The notes under the pieces: generated by a model
Databases searched by the model: none
What the model was told of the DNA's origin: nothing
What the model saw: the letters and a program-made list of their open reading frames with translations, nothing else
Position numbers and translations under genes: made by a program
Origin: Branchiostoma floridae
Taxonomy: Eukaryota; Chordata; Leptocardii; Amphioxiformes; Branchiostomatidae
Reading direction: 5' to 3'
Assembly: GCF_000003815.2 (NCBI RefSeq)
Contig: NC_049979.1
Location: 23,665,085 to 23,729,084 of the forward strand
Length of the DNA: 64,000 nt
In this document: one piece after another, positions 24,421 through 34,800 of the stretch
Layout: each line of letters begins with the position of its first letter
Numbering within the stretch: the first letter of the stretch is position 1

Positions 24421-27400
24421 CTACAGAGCTGTATCAGGCATGTTGATGGGTAGGAGTGCAGGTGCCTTGCTGATGACAGCCGACATTTTCTTCTTAATCC
24501 GCACAAACAACCGCTTGAACTCCAACCCATCTCCCTGTGTGGAAGAAAAACAGGTAAAAATTTAGCATGATACTCCAGCTGTGCTGGTCACAGTACTGTA
24601 GGTACATGTATGGCACCACAGAGGGAACAGACACTACAGACAGACGAGGGGCAAGGACACTACACTGGGTATGGAAATCACGGGTGACAGTATAGGGAAA
24701 ATGGAACCTAGAGGGGTACCTACACCACAGTATGCAGAGTACAATGGGAATGGGTAGGACTGGTTACTGAGACTACTGGGTATATGAATACGAAAGGGGT
24801 ACGGGTACTTCAGGAAGTACGTACACTACAGAGTCATTGACAGTACAGACACTACCAGGGTGTGGAAAGTCCATGGGGTACGGATCCTAGAGGGAGTAGG
24901 GAGTATGGACATCACAGGAGTACAGACACTACAAGGTTAAAGACTTTGTTGCCAATCTGACCTTGGAGAGCCTGAAGTCCACCAGCCTGTACCCGTTCAT
25001 GTCATACAGGAACACTTTGAAGATGAGCTGGGATCCTCGCTTGTCTGTCGTGCTCACTGAAATCTGGAACAGATATCATTGGAATTGTGAATAGAACAGA
25101 TGGCACTTTTGATGGCTTGTGAAAAGTTGAGTACTGTACAAATACTTAACATTGAAAATTCAGAAACCCATGTATGCCGTGTGTAGTGCTTCTGTACCTG
25201 GTTTGCATGGACTTTCTTCCAGGAGAGGCCCAGCTTATCCACTACCGCCTTCAGTTCAGCCAGGGCCTTCTCTGTCTCACACTTGGTAACAAACCGAGTC
25301 ATTCTCTTCACAAGGCGCTGCAGTGGAGTCTGGACAAACAGGACATGATGAATACAGTTATACACCAGTTGGTACAACATAATTATACCTTATGTACTTC
25401 ACAAAAGCTTGCATCAGCACAGCTGATGTATCCACCCTTTGGTATGACACAACAGCTCAATGAATGGTAGCCATGTCTATTTCTTTCTGTCAAGTTAAAT
25501 TTTTTCACAGGTCCTGTAGATGCATCAATAATTAGTCTTAAGAAGAACGACAGACTACTCTCTGAGTCCCAACTTCAAAATATACTGTTCTGGCTGTAGT
25601 TGGAAAATATTGCTGAAATGAGCCCCAACAGGCTGATGATTGTGAAGCCTGTGTGTGACTGACCTGTGATGACTGTGAAGCCTGTACGTGTGTGACTGAC
25701 CTGTGATGACTGTGAAGTCTGTCTGACTGACCTGTGATGACTGTGAAGCCTGTGACTGACAGACCTGTGATGACCGTGTCTGACTGACCTGTGATGACCG
25801 TGTCTGACTGACCTGTGATGACTGTGAAGCCTGTGTCTGACTGGCCAGGAACATGTCGTCTGGAGCAGCAGGCTGGGAGAAGCTCACTCCCTGGACCAGC
25901 TCTTCCATGGACGACTGGCTCAGCTCCGATGATGATGTGTTTTCGCGCCGAAGTTCTGGTTGGGAGCTGGCGTAACGCTCACTCGAATCATACCTGTATG
26001 AATAGAGTATGAAAGTTTCTCTTTCTGCTTTTCTTTATCAGCTTTGGCCACCAAAAGGAACCACCCTCCATTAAGTTACTCCATACAACAATATAGCTGT
26101 ATCTAGCAAGATCTTCTACAATGCACAGACTTAGCATTGTATAACTTGTACAATTAAAAACAAAATTATTTCTGTCATGTGATTATGATCATACAAGTTG
26201 GGTACAATTATACAATAGCGTTTGGTAATTTCATGGTTCACAGGAACTTTGCTCTTAGAAAAGATGACATGTCAAAAATCATCAACTTGTACCCTTTCTC
26301 GTTAAAATTTTTGATTTTGAAAACGAAATCATCCTACAGATGTTCTTGCTTTACATCTGACAACTAAATGAATTTTTAGAAATGGTCAAGTCCACTGTAC
26401 AGTACTACAGTTCATTCTTGAGCAAAATGACAAATTTATGAATGATTTCATGTGTTAACTGTAGATCTGTGATGATACAAAGGTGTCCATCATGTTATAC
26501 CTGGCCATGGGTGGTGACAGATCAATGCCAGAACAGATCCTCTTGCTGAAGGGCCCAGCTGGGGAGGTGGTGGGGGAGGCTGACAGCAGCCGTCCTATCA
26601 TCAGTCAACACAAGATTAACGAGAGATCAGTCTGAGTACCATACATTATGTACACAACACATTCAGTGCTCTAATCATCCAGTACATGATTACCCTGAAG
26701 ACTGCCCCAGAAAAGACTGGCAGGTACGATCTGTCTTCATTAACGGGATCCTATTGCCTATGGTGGATGGGGTTCAGGTGTAAAGGAGCCTACCCAACTT
26801 AATCGCACATATCAATTACCATAGATAAAAAAAACATGGGATTCGGATTGAAGCTTTCATGCTACAGAACATCATCCATCAAATAGCCTTAGGATCCTTG
26901 CTCAAAAACATCCCAAGTAAGACTAGTGTCCATTAGAGACCATCTTGTTTAGATTTTGAGCTACAGTCTTAAGCATAGTTTTGATCTGGGAGTATCTCTG
27001 CCAGTGACCATTATCACACAGTTATATCATGCTTACCTTTTGACTTTGAGAAGGTTTTACAGTACCACCTGTCTTTCTTTATCTGAGCTATGGTCCATCT
27101 CTTCCCAGGCTTGTCTTCTAAAATCTTTTTCAAAAGCGCTGTGGGACAGAATATCAAGAATTACTAGATATTTCTAAATAATCAGATCACTATCAAACAG
27201 GGCTCTAGCCAGCTTGAAATTTTTTTTACGTCAGCCAATTCCCATTGTTGCGAAAACACTATTCCAGGAGTTAGAAAGACTGAACTGAGACCTTGAAAAA
27301 CGTTTTTTATGAGATTATCGTATGCGAAAGGGCACCGACACACATTGTCAACAATCATAACAATAGCAAGACAAACGTGTGGCTTTTATGGCCGCGGACA

Positions 27401-30400
27401 GCGTCCCCAAGCTGCCTGTAGCTTACACTACGGAGCTTTTATCAGATTTATGTCCGTCAAGGTTGACGGATTGGTTTTAAACTTTTTCCATCACACGCAG
27501 TAAATTTCCGTCCATTGACGGAAAAACAGATGCTGGCTAGAACCCTGCTATCAAAGATAGCGTGACATCCTATTTGAAAGGATCTACAGAGATCTGTGTT
27601 ACAGTCAATTATTCTATTTCAGAGAAGGCAAAATTTAATGTTTTTACTTTTTTTCAGATTTGTTGTTTAACTGCCCTTGATAGTTATGTGCACACATACA
27701 CTATATAAAGGCAAAGCCTGGAGTTACAAGTTTGGATGGACATGTTTATACTCACTGGTTCAGCATTCATACCTAGTATAAAGGTACTGTATCTATATAG
27801 ATAGCAAAGAGCACATATACATGCGTACGTGTAATTCAAAGGCAAAGCTTACCTAGAGGTACAGTATCTATCTAGATAGTAACGATCACATATACATGTT
27901 TACATGTATGCTTACCTAGAGGTACAGTATCTATCTAGATAGTAACGATCACATATACATGTTTACATGTAAGCTTACCTAGAGGTACAGTATCTATCTT
28001 GTTCCACGGTGTCAGCTGGTACTTCTTGTCTAGCCAATCACAGTACTCCCTGCATGTGTAGGTGGGCTCGTCCCAGGGTAACTCTGTGGGGACAACACAT
28101 CTAGTTGAGTGGACGTACATTTCAAAACTGCTTTTACGTAAATGGTGCTCTAGCTGAACTAATTTGGGTGCAGGTGCAATTTGAAGCTGTCTGTATGGGG
28201 TATGAGTGGTCGCAATTCATAGGTACACCTCTTGATAGGTTTCAAAATGTGATTTGTTTCAATGTTTATATGGTTATGGACAGTTCATTCATCTAACTGA
28301 TGAATTTTGTGGAAGGATTGACATAACAGGTGACTGTCACATTTTCAAGATGTCAACATCGAGACAAAATAGTAAGGTTAATGATTAATCCATTAACACT
28401 GGGCCCTTACTTCTTTTAGATAGGTGTGATGGGATCATTGACGCGCATGAGGTGTGGCTCTCATCAAATATGGACTTCTGGTTTATATTCTTTTTGAGAG
28501 AATATCCTTAACTGAAGCTACCGGGGTAGGACTTATTTTCAGTTAGGAAATACATTGTAGGTGTAAAGTGCGATGGCGCTACACAAACCCAGAACCTTTA
28601 GATTCAACAAGGCCTAATCAAAAGACCCTAAAGGGATGTATGCACTACTGACAGAATGGAAGAAGAGCAGTGGCCCAGAAAGATCACCATAATGACATAA
28701 GAGGGAAAGAACCCAAGTCTATGACCCGTAAGAGATGGACTGATAACATAAGGGAATATCTTCATCTCCTCAACCTACACAGTGTCAATCCTGAAGAGGC
28801 TGCTGGCCAGCTGCCATCAATCCCCACATCTGTGTGCAAGTACGCCTAACCTTTGCCCGAGTGGGAACAACAGACGATAATCCAGACAGTGAGTGACCTT
28901 TTTTTTTCATTTACTTAGAGTTCACCGCAAATCAAGGCTCGTGGAGCCACTCGGGCGTTTTGGGTTACAATTCTGTATTGTGAAGAAAGATGTCTGTTAA
29001 CCATTGACTTAAACAGTTTCAGATTGTACCCCATGGGGAAGCAGGTCCGTGGAAGCTTATTCCATAGCGATGTTGTTCTAGGAAAAAAGCTCTGAGCATG
29101 GAACTTCCTCCTGTTAGGAGGATTGTGGGGGAAAAAAGGATGATTTGCCTCCGTGGAAGTGGCTAAACGGGTTCTTGCAGTGAAGGTTCGTATTGGAGGC
29201 ACAGATGAGTGAAGTTCTGCCGAGCATTTACCATGGAAGTAGCGATAGAATAGTGCTAGGCTAGCTACATCACGCTTTGGGACAAGGGTTGTAGAGTGGC
29301 GAACAAGTCACCTCCTGCCATCATGGCGACCAGCACTATCCCACATGACCAGATGTCTGCAGGCTCTGCCCTGTACTCCTCCTTCCTCATCACCTCAGGT
29401 GCCACGTATGGAGGAGTTCCGCAGCACTTGTTCATCACCCTTTCCTTCCCCTGGTGACGGAACACCGTCGACAGCCCGAAGTCTGAAATCTTCAGGTTAT
29501 CTGAAAACGTACAGAAAAAAGTATACAGGCAATCATAACCATGCGTCACAAGACTCAAGTTTTTTTAGTATGTATAAAAAAAAAACTACTGTAGTACACT
29601 TGACATCAGTATGACATTATTGTCAATCTTGAAATGTTGGTGCTTTTATTCTTGTTTTCTTTTTTTGTAGTGACTTCTCCATTGCAAATTAATGACACTC
29701 CCAAAAATACGCATTTCCAATATATTAGTGCTGTATCACAGAACTGTTTCAACAGTGCATTTAAAACACTTTAAAAACCTTCTCTTCCCTTCTTAAGTTC
29801 TACCTCACCAATTGACTCTTTGGTGATAGCAGGAAAATAAATGATGTATACTTACCATTGTCATCCAACAGGAGGTTTTCAGGTTTTATATCTCTGTGTG
29901 CCACTCCCTTGGTATGTAGATATTCCTGTTAACACATATTGGAAGAGTATTACAGAGATTTACATTCTTAGAATATAGTATGTGGTACGCTATAAATTGG
30001 TCCATTGGTCTATCAGAAATGTGAACCTCAAGCCAGCTCCTACTAAAGTACCATTGCAACTTAACTGGCCCAAGAAGACATGCGTAACTTCTCCCTTTAC
30101 TGTGCCCCTCAGTAAATGTCAGTACCAATACACTTCATACTTGTGTTAAAAGTGATTCATCATAGTGATGAGGTTAAATGGGACCCAAGAACCTGCTAAA
30201 CTGATGCAACTAATGACTCGTTTCTTAACACCTCATTAGGACTAATACAGAAATGGAGGCATTAGAAAAAGTTATGCATGTCTCTGCGCCTTTTGTTAAA
30301 AACTATCCTATCTGCAGTGATTCTATATCAAACTTTCAAAGGTGTAACACTATATTGTCAAATTGCCAAGTTGGCCAACTGCTAGCCTCCTTCACCGGCC

Positions 30401-33400
30401 TCTCTGGGAAGCTTGGCAATTTTTTTTTTTGGGGGGGGGGGGGGGTGCGGTATGTCGATTCGCGATTTTTAACCGGGAATATGCCGGGAAAGGAATATAT
30501 GCCCGGAAAGGAATATACACCGGAAAGCTTGTACGGGCTAGCCGAAATCGGCTTCCCAGTAGGCCTGCTACTCTTCGGTATCTACAAAGCCCTATTAAAA
30601 AACACTTATCACCATTTGGTATGCATGTGCGAACTTCCCGTCATAAACGCGTCCAGCACTGGCAGCCCGGCACACACCCCGTTGCGCGATGACCCGTAAC
30701 TTTGTAACGGTCGTCGGGTCACGCATTTCAAAACACGGCTCATTTGAAAACGAGTACTTACCGTAGAAGAACTCCGCTGAAACTTCCCATCATGTACGAA
30801 AGAGCTTCCCCGAGTTGAGGGAAGGACTATCCCTGGCCATTGCTGTGGTCTGCGAAGGCAATGATTGTTTTGTTGGCCTTGCTACAGGCCAAGGCAAGTC
30901 GCTCTGCTATCAGATTTTGCCGTCGATTGCCAGAGAACTCACCATGGTCATCGTCATCTCGCCACTTCATGCCCTTGTTGCTGATCAGGCAAGGCTTGTT
31001 TGCACTACGTGTGGGAAATCGTTTTTTGTATTTTTCGAGATCGAGCGACCGTCTTTTAGACTTTTTACGGCTCTCGCCCCCCTCCCCATTCAGATTGCCG
31101 GTCGGATCATCGATGGTGTATGAAAGTATGTTTTAAACCCACTGGAAAAAATGTTTTACACTGATCTTAAATGTAAGTTTTGCACGTGTATCAATTATTC
31201 AAACTGTTGTATCAATTATTGTAACTCTGGAAGTGACAAAGGCAGGCAGCGTGTGCACGGTTTCCGGTAACGTTACGTAGGTTTGTGGCACGCTTCGGGG
31301 TGGCCGTGCACTATTAACGTTGAAGTGTGAATTACTTCTCGCGGCAGTGTGAATAACTTCTCGCGAATACATTAATTGGCCGTCTGAAAGGCATTCTTAA
31401 TCATTATTGCGTTTGTAGATACCGAAGAGTAGCAGGCCTACTGGGAAGCCGATTTCGCCTAGCCCGTACAAGCTTTCCGGTGTATATTCCTTTCCGGGCA
31501 TATATTCCTTTCCCGGCATATTCCCGGTTAAAAATCGCGAATCGACATACCGCCCCCCCCCCCCCCCCAAAAAAAAATTGCCAAGCTTCCCAGAGAGGCC
31601 GGTGAAGGAGGCTAGCCAACTGCCACATATACGGTTGTTAGATCCATGGGAGGAATACAAATTAATGACCTTTCTCCCCAACTAGAGCTTGTCTAATGCA
31701 GCACAAGGTAAGTGTATGTGTCTGTTATCACGGCAGTGAGGATGACACACTGACATTGTCAGACAGATAAGGGGAGGTTCATTAGCACTGCAGGGTAGGG
31801 TTAACCTATAGCACACTGAAGCAGCCATTTGGTTACAGAATTAGTCAGTACATGCTTGGACATAGTTTTAAAAGTTTCAATTGCCCTCTAGGGAATGTAC
31901 ATAACAAATCTACTAATCTGAACCATTGGCCCAAAATTTACCCATTAAATGACATGCATGTCAGTAGGGAGAAGTTTAAATGGATGTGACGTACCACTCC
32001 TGCTATCAGCTGTCTGAAGTACCTCTGCGCCTGAGCCTGAGCCATTCCCTGATCAGGCTCTGGAGTTAATAAAACACATAATTTGTCATTAGTCAGAGTT
32101 ACCACTTGTTTTACAGTACATAATGGTATTATGGAGGCTTTGTGAAGAAGACTGCCTGTAATACTTTCATGGGTATTGCAATATAAGAAACTCCATAAAT
32201 GTATTCTATTACTAGTACATGTATAATAAAAGTTTTATTTTATCATCAGACAGATATCTTTGAAGGACTTCCAGTATTTTATTCTGTATCTCATACTTAG
32301 TGTAGTTTATCAAGTGGTTCTAAGCTTTAGTGTCAATAAAGCTGAAGAATAACGTTTTGAAAAGGGATAAAACCAACCAACCTATTCTGTCAAACAACTC
32401 GCCACCACTGGCGTACTCCAAAAAGAGGTAGTTGAGAGTGCCGTCCTTGCGATGCCCGTAAAACCTGATGATGTGACTGTTGGTCATCATCTTGTGTATA
32501 CACAACTGTGGGGGAAGTAATGTATTGGTGCATTTCTATCTAATAAGACAGTTCACACATAAAAATGTGCATGCACAAGGGGAAGTGAAAGTGTCATAGT
32601 GAAAGTCCCTAACTTATAAACAGTTCTTACCAATAATATTTGTAGACCATGCTTGATACATCAATGTGTTTTATGTCTCAGATACTCTCATTACCAGGTG
32701 CCTTCATCTTGGAAACATTACCCACAATGCATCACACTTCACATGAGCAATCAAAACTTTGGACCAGCTTATGCAAACTGTGTTATGTAGTGGACATATT
32801 CAGCTACAACCTGTATGGAAAAAGCCCAAATATCTATACAAGGGATATTTTGTTACACAAACAGTTCCTATCATGTAGTAATCGTGCAAAATACAAGTAA
32901 TTTGAGAATATTATTTTTCTATATTCCCTAAGCAAAAAAAGGGTGAGGGTGGAGATTGGTGTTACTAGTACAAATGTATAATATCATCATTTTCCAGTTC
33001 AAAAATTTAATAAACGATTCCAGTCCAAACCTCTTTTCTGATATTTTCCGATGCTCCATTGACTTTGTCTCCATCTAGAATCTTGACAGCCACAGCCTCC
33101 TCAGTCACCCTGTTCACAGCCAGTTTCACCCTGTTACCAGACAACTTACAAGTTAATTCCTTATAACATTGCAAAAAGCAAACACAAATATTCCATGTGT
33201 AACAGTTAACGTTACAATATATTGAGTTAACAGGTGTCACAAAATTATGTCGTCTGCTATCTGCTTCTTTTCGCGTCAATGTTTATATTGAATGGGGCTT
33301 TAACTGTCTTTGTCAACAAAACTCTCTGGAAAGCAATGGGAGTCCACTTGGGGAAGTAGTTCCAAGTGGTGTGATAAGGTTGATTTTTAAAGGTCAAAGG

Positions 33401-34484
33401 TCAGAGAGCTATATGAATTGGTCTGTTGGACCATTTAGGAGAAGAGTTATCCCATTTTCCTACGCAGGGAGCGCAGGGGCATCCAAGGGCAAAACCGCCT
33501 GTCTGGATGTTTTTGCCGTTGGATGTCCCTCCGTAGGAGGATGGGTTATCCTGTCAAAGTTAGTTTTCATGGACTTATATTCAAAAAGGTGAAATTTCTA
33601 GATTTGTGCTTTTAGTAAGTACTAGTAGAACGTATTGGAAGGCCATGTGTTGAACATGGATTTGGATACCACTTTTGCTTTGCAAGGCAAATGCAGCCAT
33701 TCATCCTGATAGAAGTCTCTTTGAGGAGTTGCGGGTATGCCGAAGTTACGACACCTTCCGTTACTACTAGTAACGGTACACCTTCCGTTACTACTAGTAA
33801 CGGAAGGTGTAACTTACTAGTACTAACAACTGTGATTTTTGCCAACCAAGTGATGTTCAGAATATTCATGAGCTTAGACCATATGGGAGGTATGGCTTAC
33901 ATATGTAATACCTGATTGGCCAGTGATCATGAGAGTGGCCAATGGTTCATTGTCTCCTGAGTTGAGCTTAGAGATAGTGCTGGACTGATCTGTCAGTTCA
34001 TGGCCCTGGACTCAGGTATGTGTACATGCTAGTGTCCCTGTATTTTGTATAGACTGTGTAACTTACATGGTAATCTGTGACTTCGACACTGCATCACTAG
34101 GCAGTTGTAATACCTGTTAACTTGCTAAACTGTTTAGAAGTACTTAGTACTCTGTGTTATAGTAGTACTTTGTGTTCTAAATAATTATGTCCGAGTAAAG
34201 CATATGTCACCAAATGTACACGGCTCACAGACGGTAATGCTTATAGCACCGGTTTGGTCTCCGAGTTTATCATGTGATAAGCTTAGATTATAAAGCTAAG
34301 ATCCAAACCCCTCTAAAATACACCCGTGATAATAATCATGATATGGCCCAATTAGAATGTTATAGTTGTTATGTAACGCTAAGGTAGCAGAAGACACATA
34401 AGCTAAAACTCACTCTCCGTAAGCCCCTTCGCCTAAGGTTTGCACGAAGTCCCAGCCGTCCACGAATGGGGTCGTTTCGGCCAT
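24421..34484 (-). CDS. CHEK1: Serine/threonine checkpoint kinase CHK1
   Basis: Thirteen exons, in coding order: 34414-34484, 33031-33130, 32382-32505, 31995-32059, 29856-29925, 29312-29500, 27979-28083, 27037-27138, 26501-26594, 25813-25993, 25198-25329, 24962-25063, 24421-24534. Phases agree, giving 482 aa with the shortest exon 10 (human 476). The kinase domain shows the Gly-rich loop GEGAYGEV (18-25), catalytic Lys in VAVKI (K40), HRD 130-132, DFG 150-152 and [12 protein letters not shown] sites follow at S317 (SSQPE) and S346 ([10 protein letters not shown]), equivalent to the ATR targets S317 and S345 of human CHK1. The KA1-like C-terminal domain contains [12 protein letters not shown] and ends in [12 protein letters not shown]. 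It acts in the ATR branch of the DNA-damage and replication checkpoint. Confidence 0.97.
25640..25830. repeat. Minisatellite overlapping the end of CHEK1 exon 10
   Basis: Tandem, variable-length units (24-37 bp) built on CTGTGATGACTGTGAAGCCTG and GTGTGACTGAC. On the minus strand each unit reads ...TCATCACAG followed by GTCAGT or GTCTGT, that is, a Ser-Gln codon pair directly followed by a candidate splice donor. Candidate exon 10 ends lie at 25813, 25789, 25765 and 25732, all in the same frame. Those at 25701 and 25664 are out of that frame. Confidence 0.85.
27190..27555. mobile_element. hAT-like MITE in CHEK1 intron 7
   Basis: The terminal inverted repeats CAGGGCTCTAGCCAGC and GCTGGCTAGAACCCTG bound a 350-bp element (27198-27547). 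It is flanked by a perfect 8-bp target-site duplication, CTATCAAA, at 27190-27197 and 27548-27555. A CAGGG terminus with an 8-bp duplication is characteristic of the hAT superfamily. There is no transposase ORF, so it is non-autonomous. Confidence 0.88.
27768..27999. repeat. 63-bp tandem repeat duplicating the end and splice donor of CHEK1 exon 7
   Basis: Units begin at 27847, 27910 and 27973 (63-bp spacing), with a more diverged copy from about 27768. Each unit contains, on the minus strand, the last 21 nt of exon 7 (AGATAGATACTGTACCTCTA plus G) followed by the donor GTAAGC. The real exon end is the copy at 27979. The downstream copies are intronic decoys. Confidence 0.9.
28727..28849 (+). 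mobile_element. Non-LTR retrotransposon remnant, C-terminal fragment
   Basis: The reading frame from about 28727 gives [20 protein letters not shown] and ends at a stop. The KRWTDNIR pattern is typical of the C-termini of non-LTR reverse transcriptase polyproteins. It is short and upstream frames are broken, so this is a dead fragment in CHEK1 intron 6. Confidence 0.45.
28915..29202 (-). mobile_element. Non-LTR retrotransposon remnant, reverse-transcriptase tail
   Basis: A 95-residue open frame containing [14 protein letters not shown] and [12 protein letters not shown], a pattern found at the end of many non-LTR (CR1/L2/Jockey-like) reverse transcriptases. It lies in CHEK1 intron 6, on the same strand as CHEK1. 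No start or upstream RT domain is present. Confidence 0.55.
30375..31622. mobile_element. Long-TIR DNA element carrying a RecQ-helicase fragment
   Basis: Near-identical terminal inverted repeats of about 205 bp (30382-30588 and 31412-31615) start CTAGCCTCCTTCACCGGCCT. The flanks carry a 7-bp duplication CCAACTG at 30375-30381 and 31616-31622, or 8 bp if the adjacent G is counted. Each arm contains a T-then-G homopolymer block and repeated GGAAAGGAATATA motifs. The 823-bp interior includes the helicase-like frame at 30815-31123. The high identity of the arms points to recent insertion. The superfamily is unassigned. The element sits in CHEK1 intron 4. Confidence 0.85.
30815..31123 (+). pseudogene. 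RecQ-type helicase fragment inside the TIR element
   Basis: A 102-residue frame in which residues 23-29 read ATGQGKS (Walker A, helicase motif I), followed by LCYQILPSI and then [12 protein letters not shown] (motif Ia), in RecQ order and spacing. Similarity stops after VADQ, where a GC-type donor (CAG/GCAAGG) or simple truncation could lie. Motifs II-VI are absent. It could be a captured exon or the 5' end of a transposon-encoded helicase. It is not a functional helicase on its own. Confidence 0.6.
33447..33551. repeat. Foldback repeat in CHEK1 intron 1
   Basis: TTATCCCATTTTCCTACGCA...CATCCAAGGGCAAAA pairs with the reverse complement of TTTTGCCGTTGGATGTCC...GTAGGAGGATGGGTTATCC, giving about 40-bp imperfect arms with one 12-bp insertion. 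This resembles a small MITE. Confidence 0.5.
33751..33811. repeat. Near-perfect palindrome with tandem half copy, CHEK1 intron 1
   Basis: Positions 33777-33811 are a 35-nt palindrome with 17-bp perfect arms (TACACCTTCCGTTACTA) around one central base. The 26 nt at 33751-33776 directly repeat its left part, ACACCTTCCGTTACTACTAG. Confidence 0.9.
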
Positions 34485-34800
34485 TTTTGTCGGGCCGGTT
34501 CGTAAACTTCCAAGACTTCCACTCAGCTCTATCGCAAACTGGCTCCTGTAGCGAACGTCTATCAACTCCTTTGTTGACTACACTCTAAATTTGATATCAC
34601 TACTCGCTAACAACTCTATAAGGATCACAGAACGGTCGTGCACACCGCACAGAAAACGGCCACGATTCCTCCAACTTCTCTTGTTTTCGTAGCTGGCGCC
34701 ACCTTAGGTCATTTCCGGTTGACCCCTGGCAAAAAGCGCGGGAAAACTCAACACTGCTTTCTCCACTTCCGGGTTCAGAAACGCTGTACAATAAAGTGAC
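34485..34800 (-). promoter_or_regulatory. CHEK1 promoter region with E2F-type site
   Basis: GCGCGGGAAAA at 34736-34746 fits the E2F consensus and lies about 250 bp upstream of the CHEK1 ATG. ETS-like TTCCGG cores occur nearby at about 34712 and 34765. CHEK1 is a known E2F-regulated cell-cycle gene in vertebrates. Use of the site here is inferred. Confidence 0.55.

Noticed and set aside
30815-31123. An independent RecQ helicase gene
   Set aside because: Only motifs I and Ia are present, and the frame is enclosed by transposon inverted repeats. No exons with motifs II-VI were found nearby.
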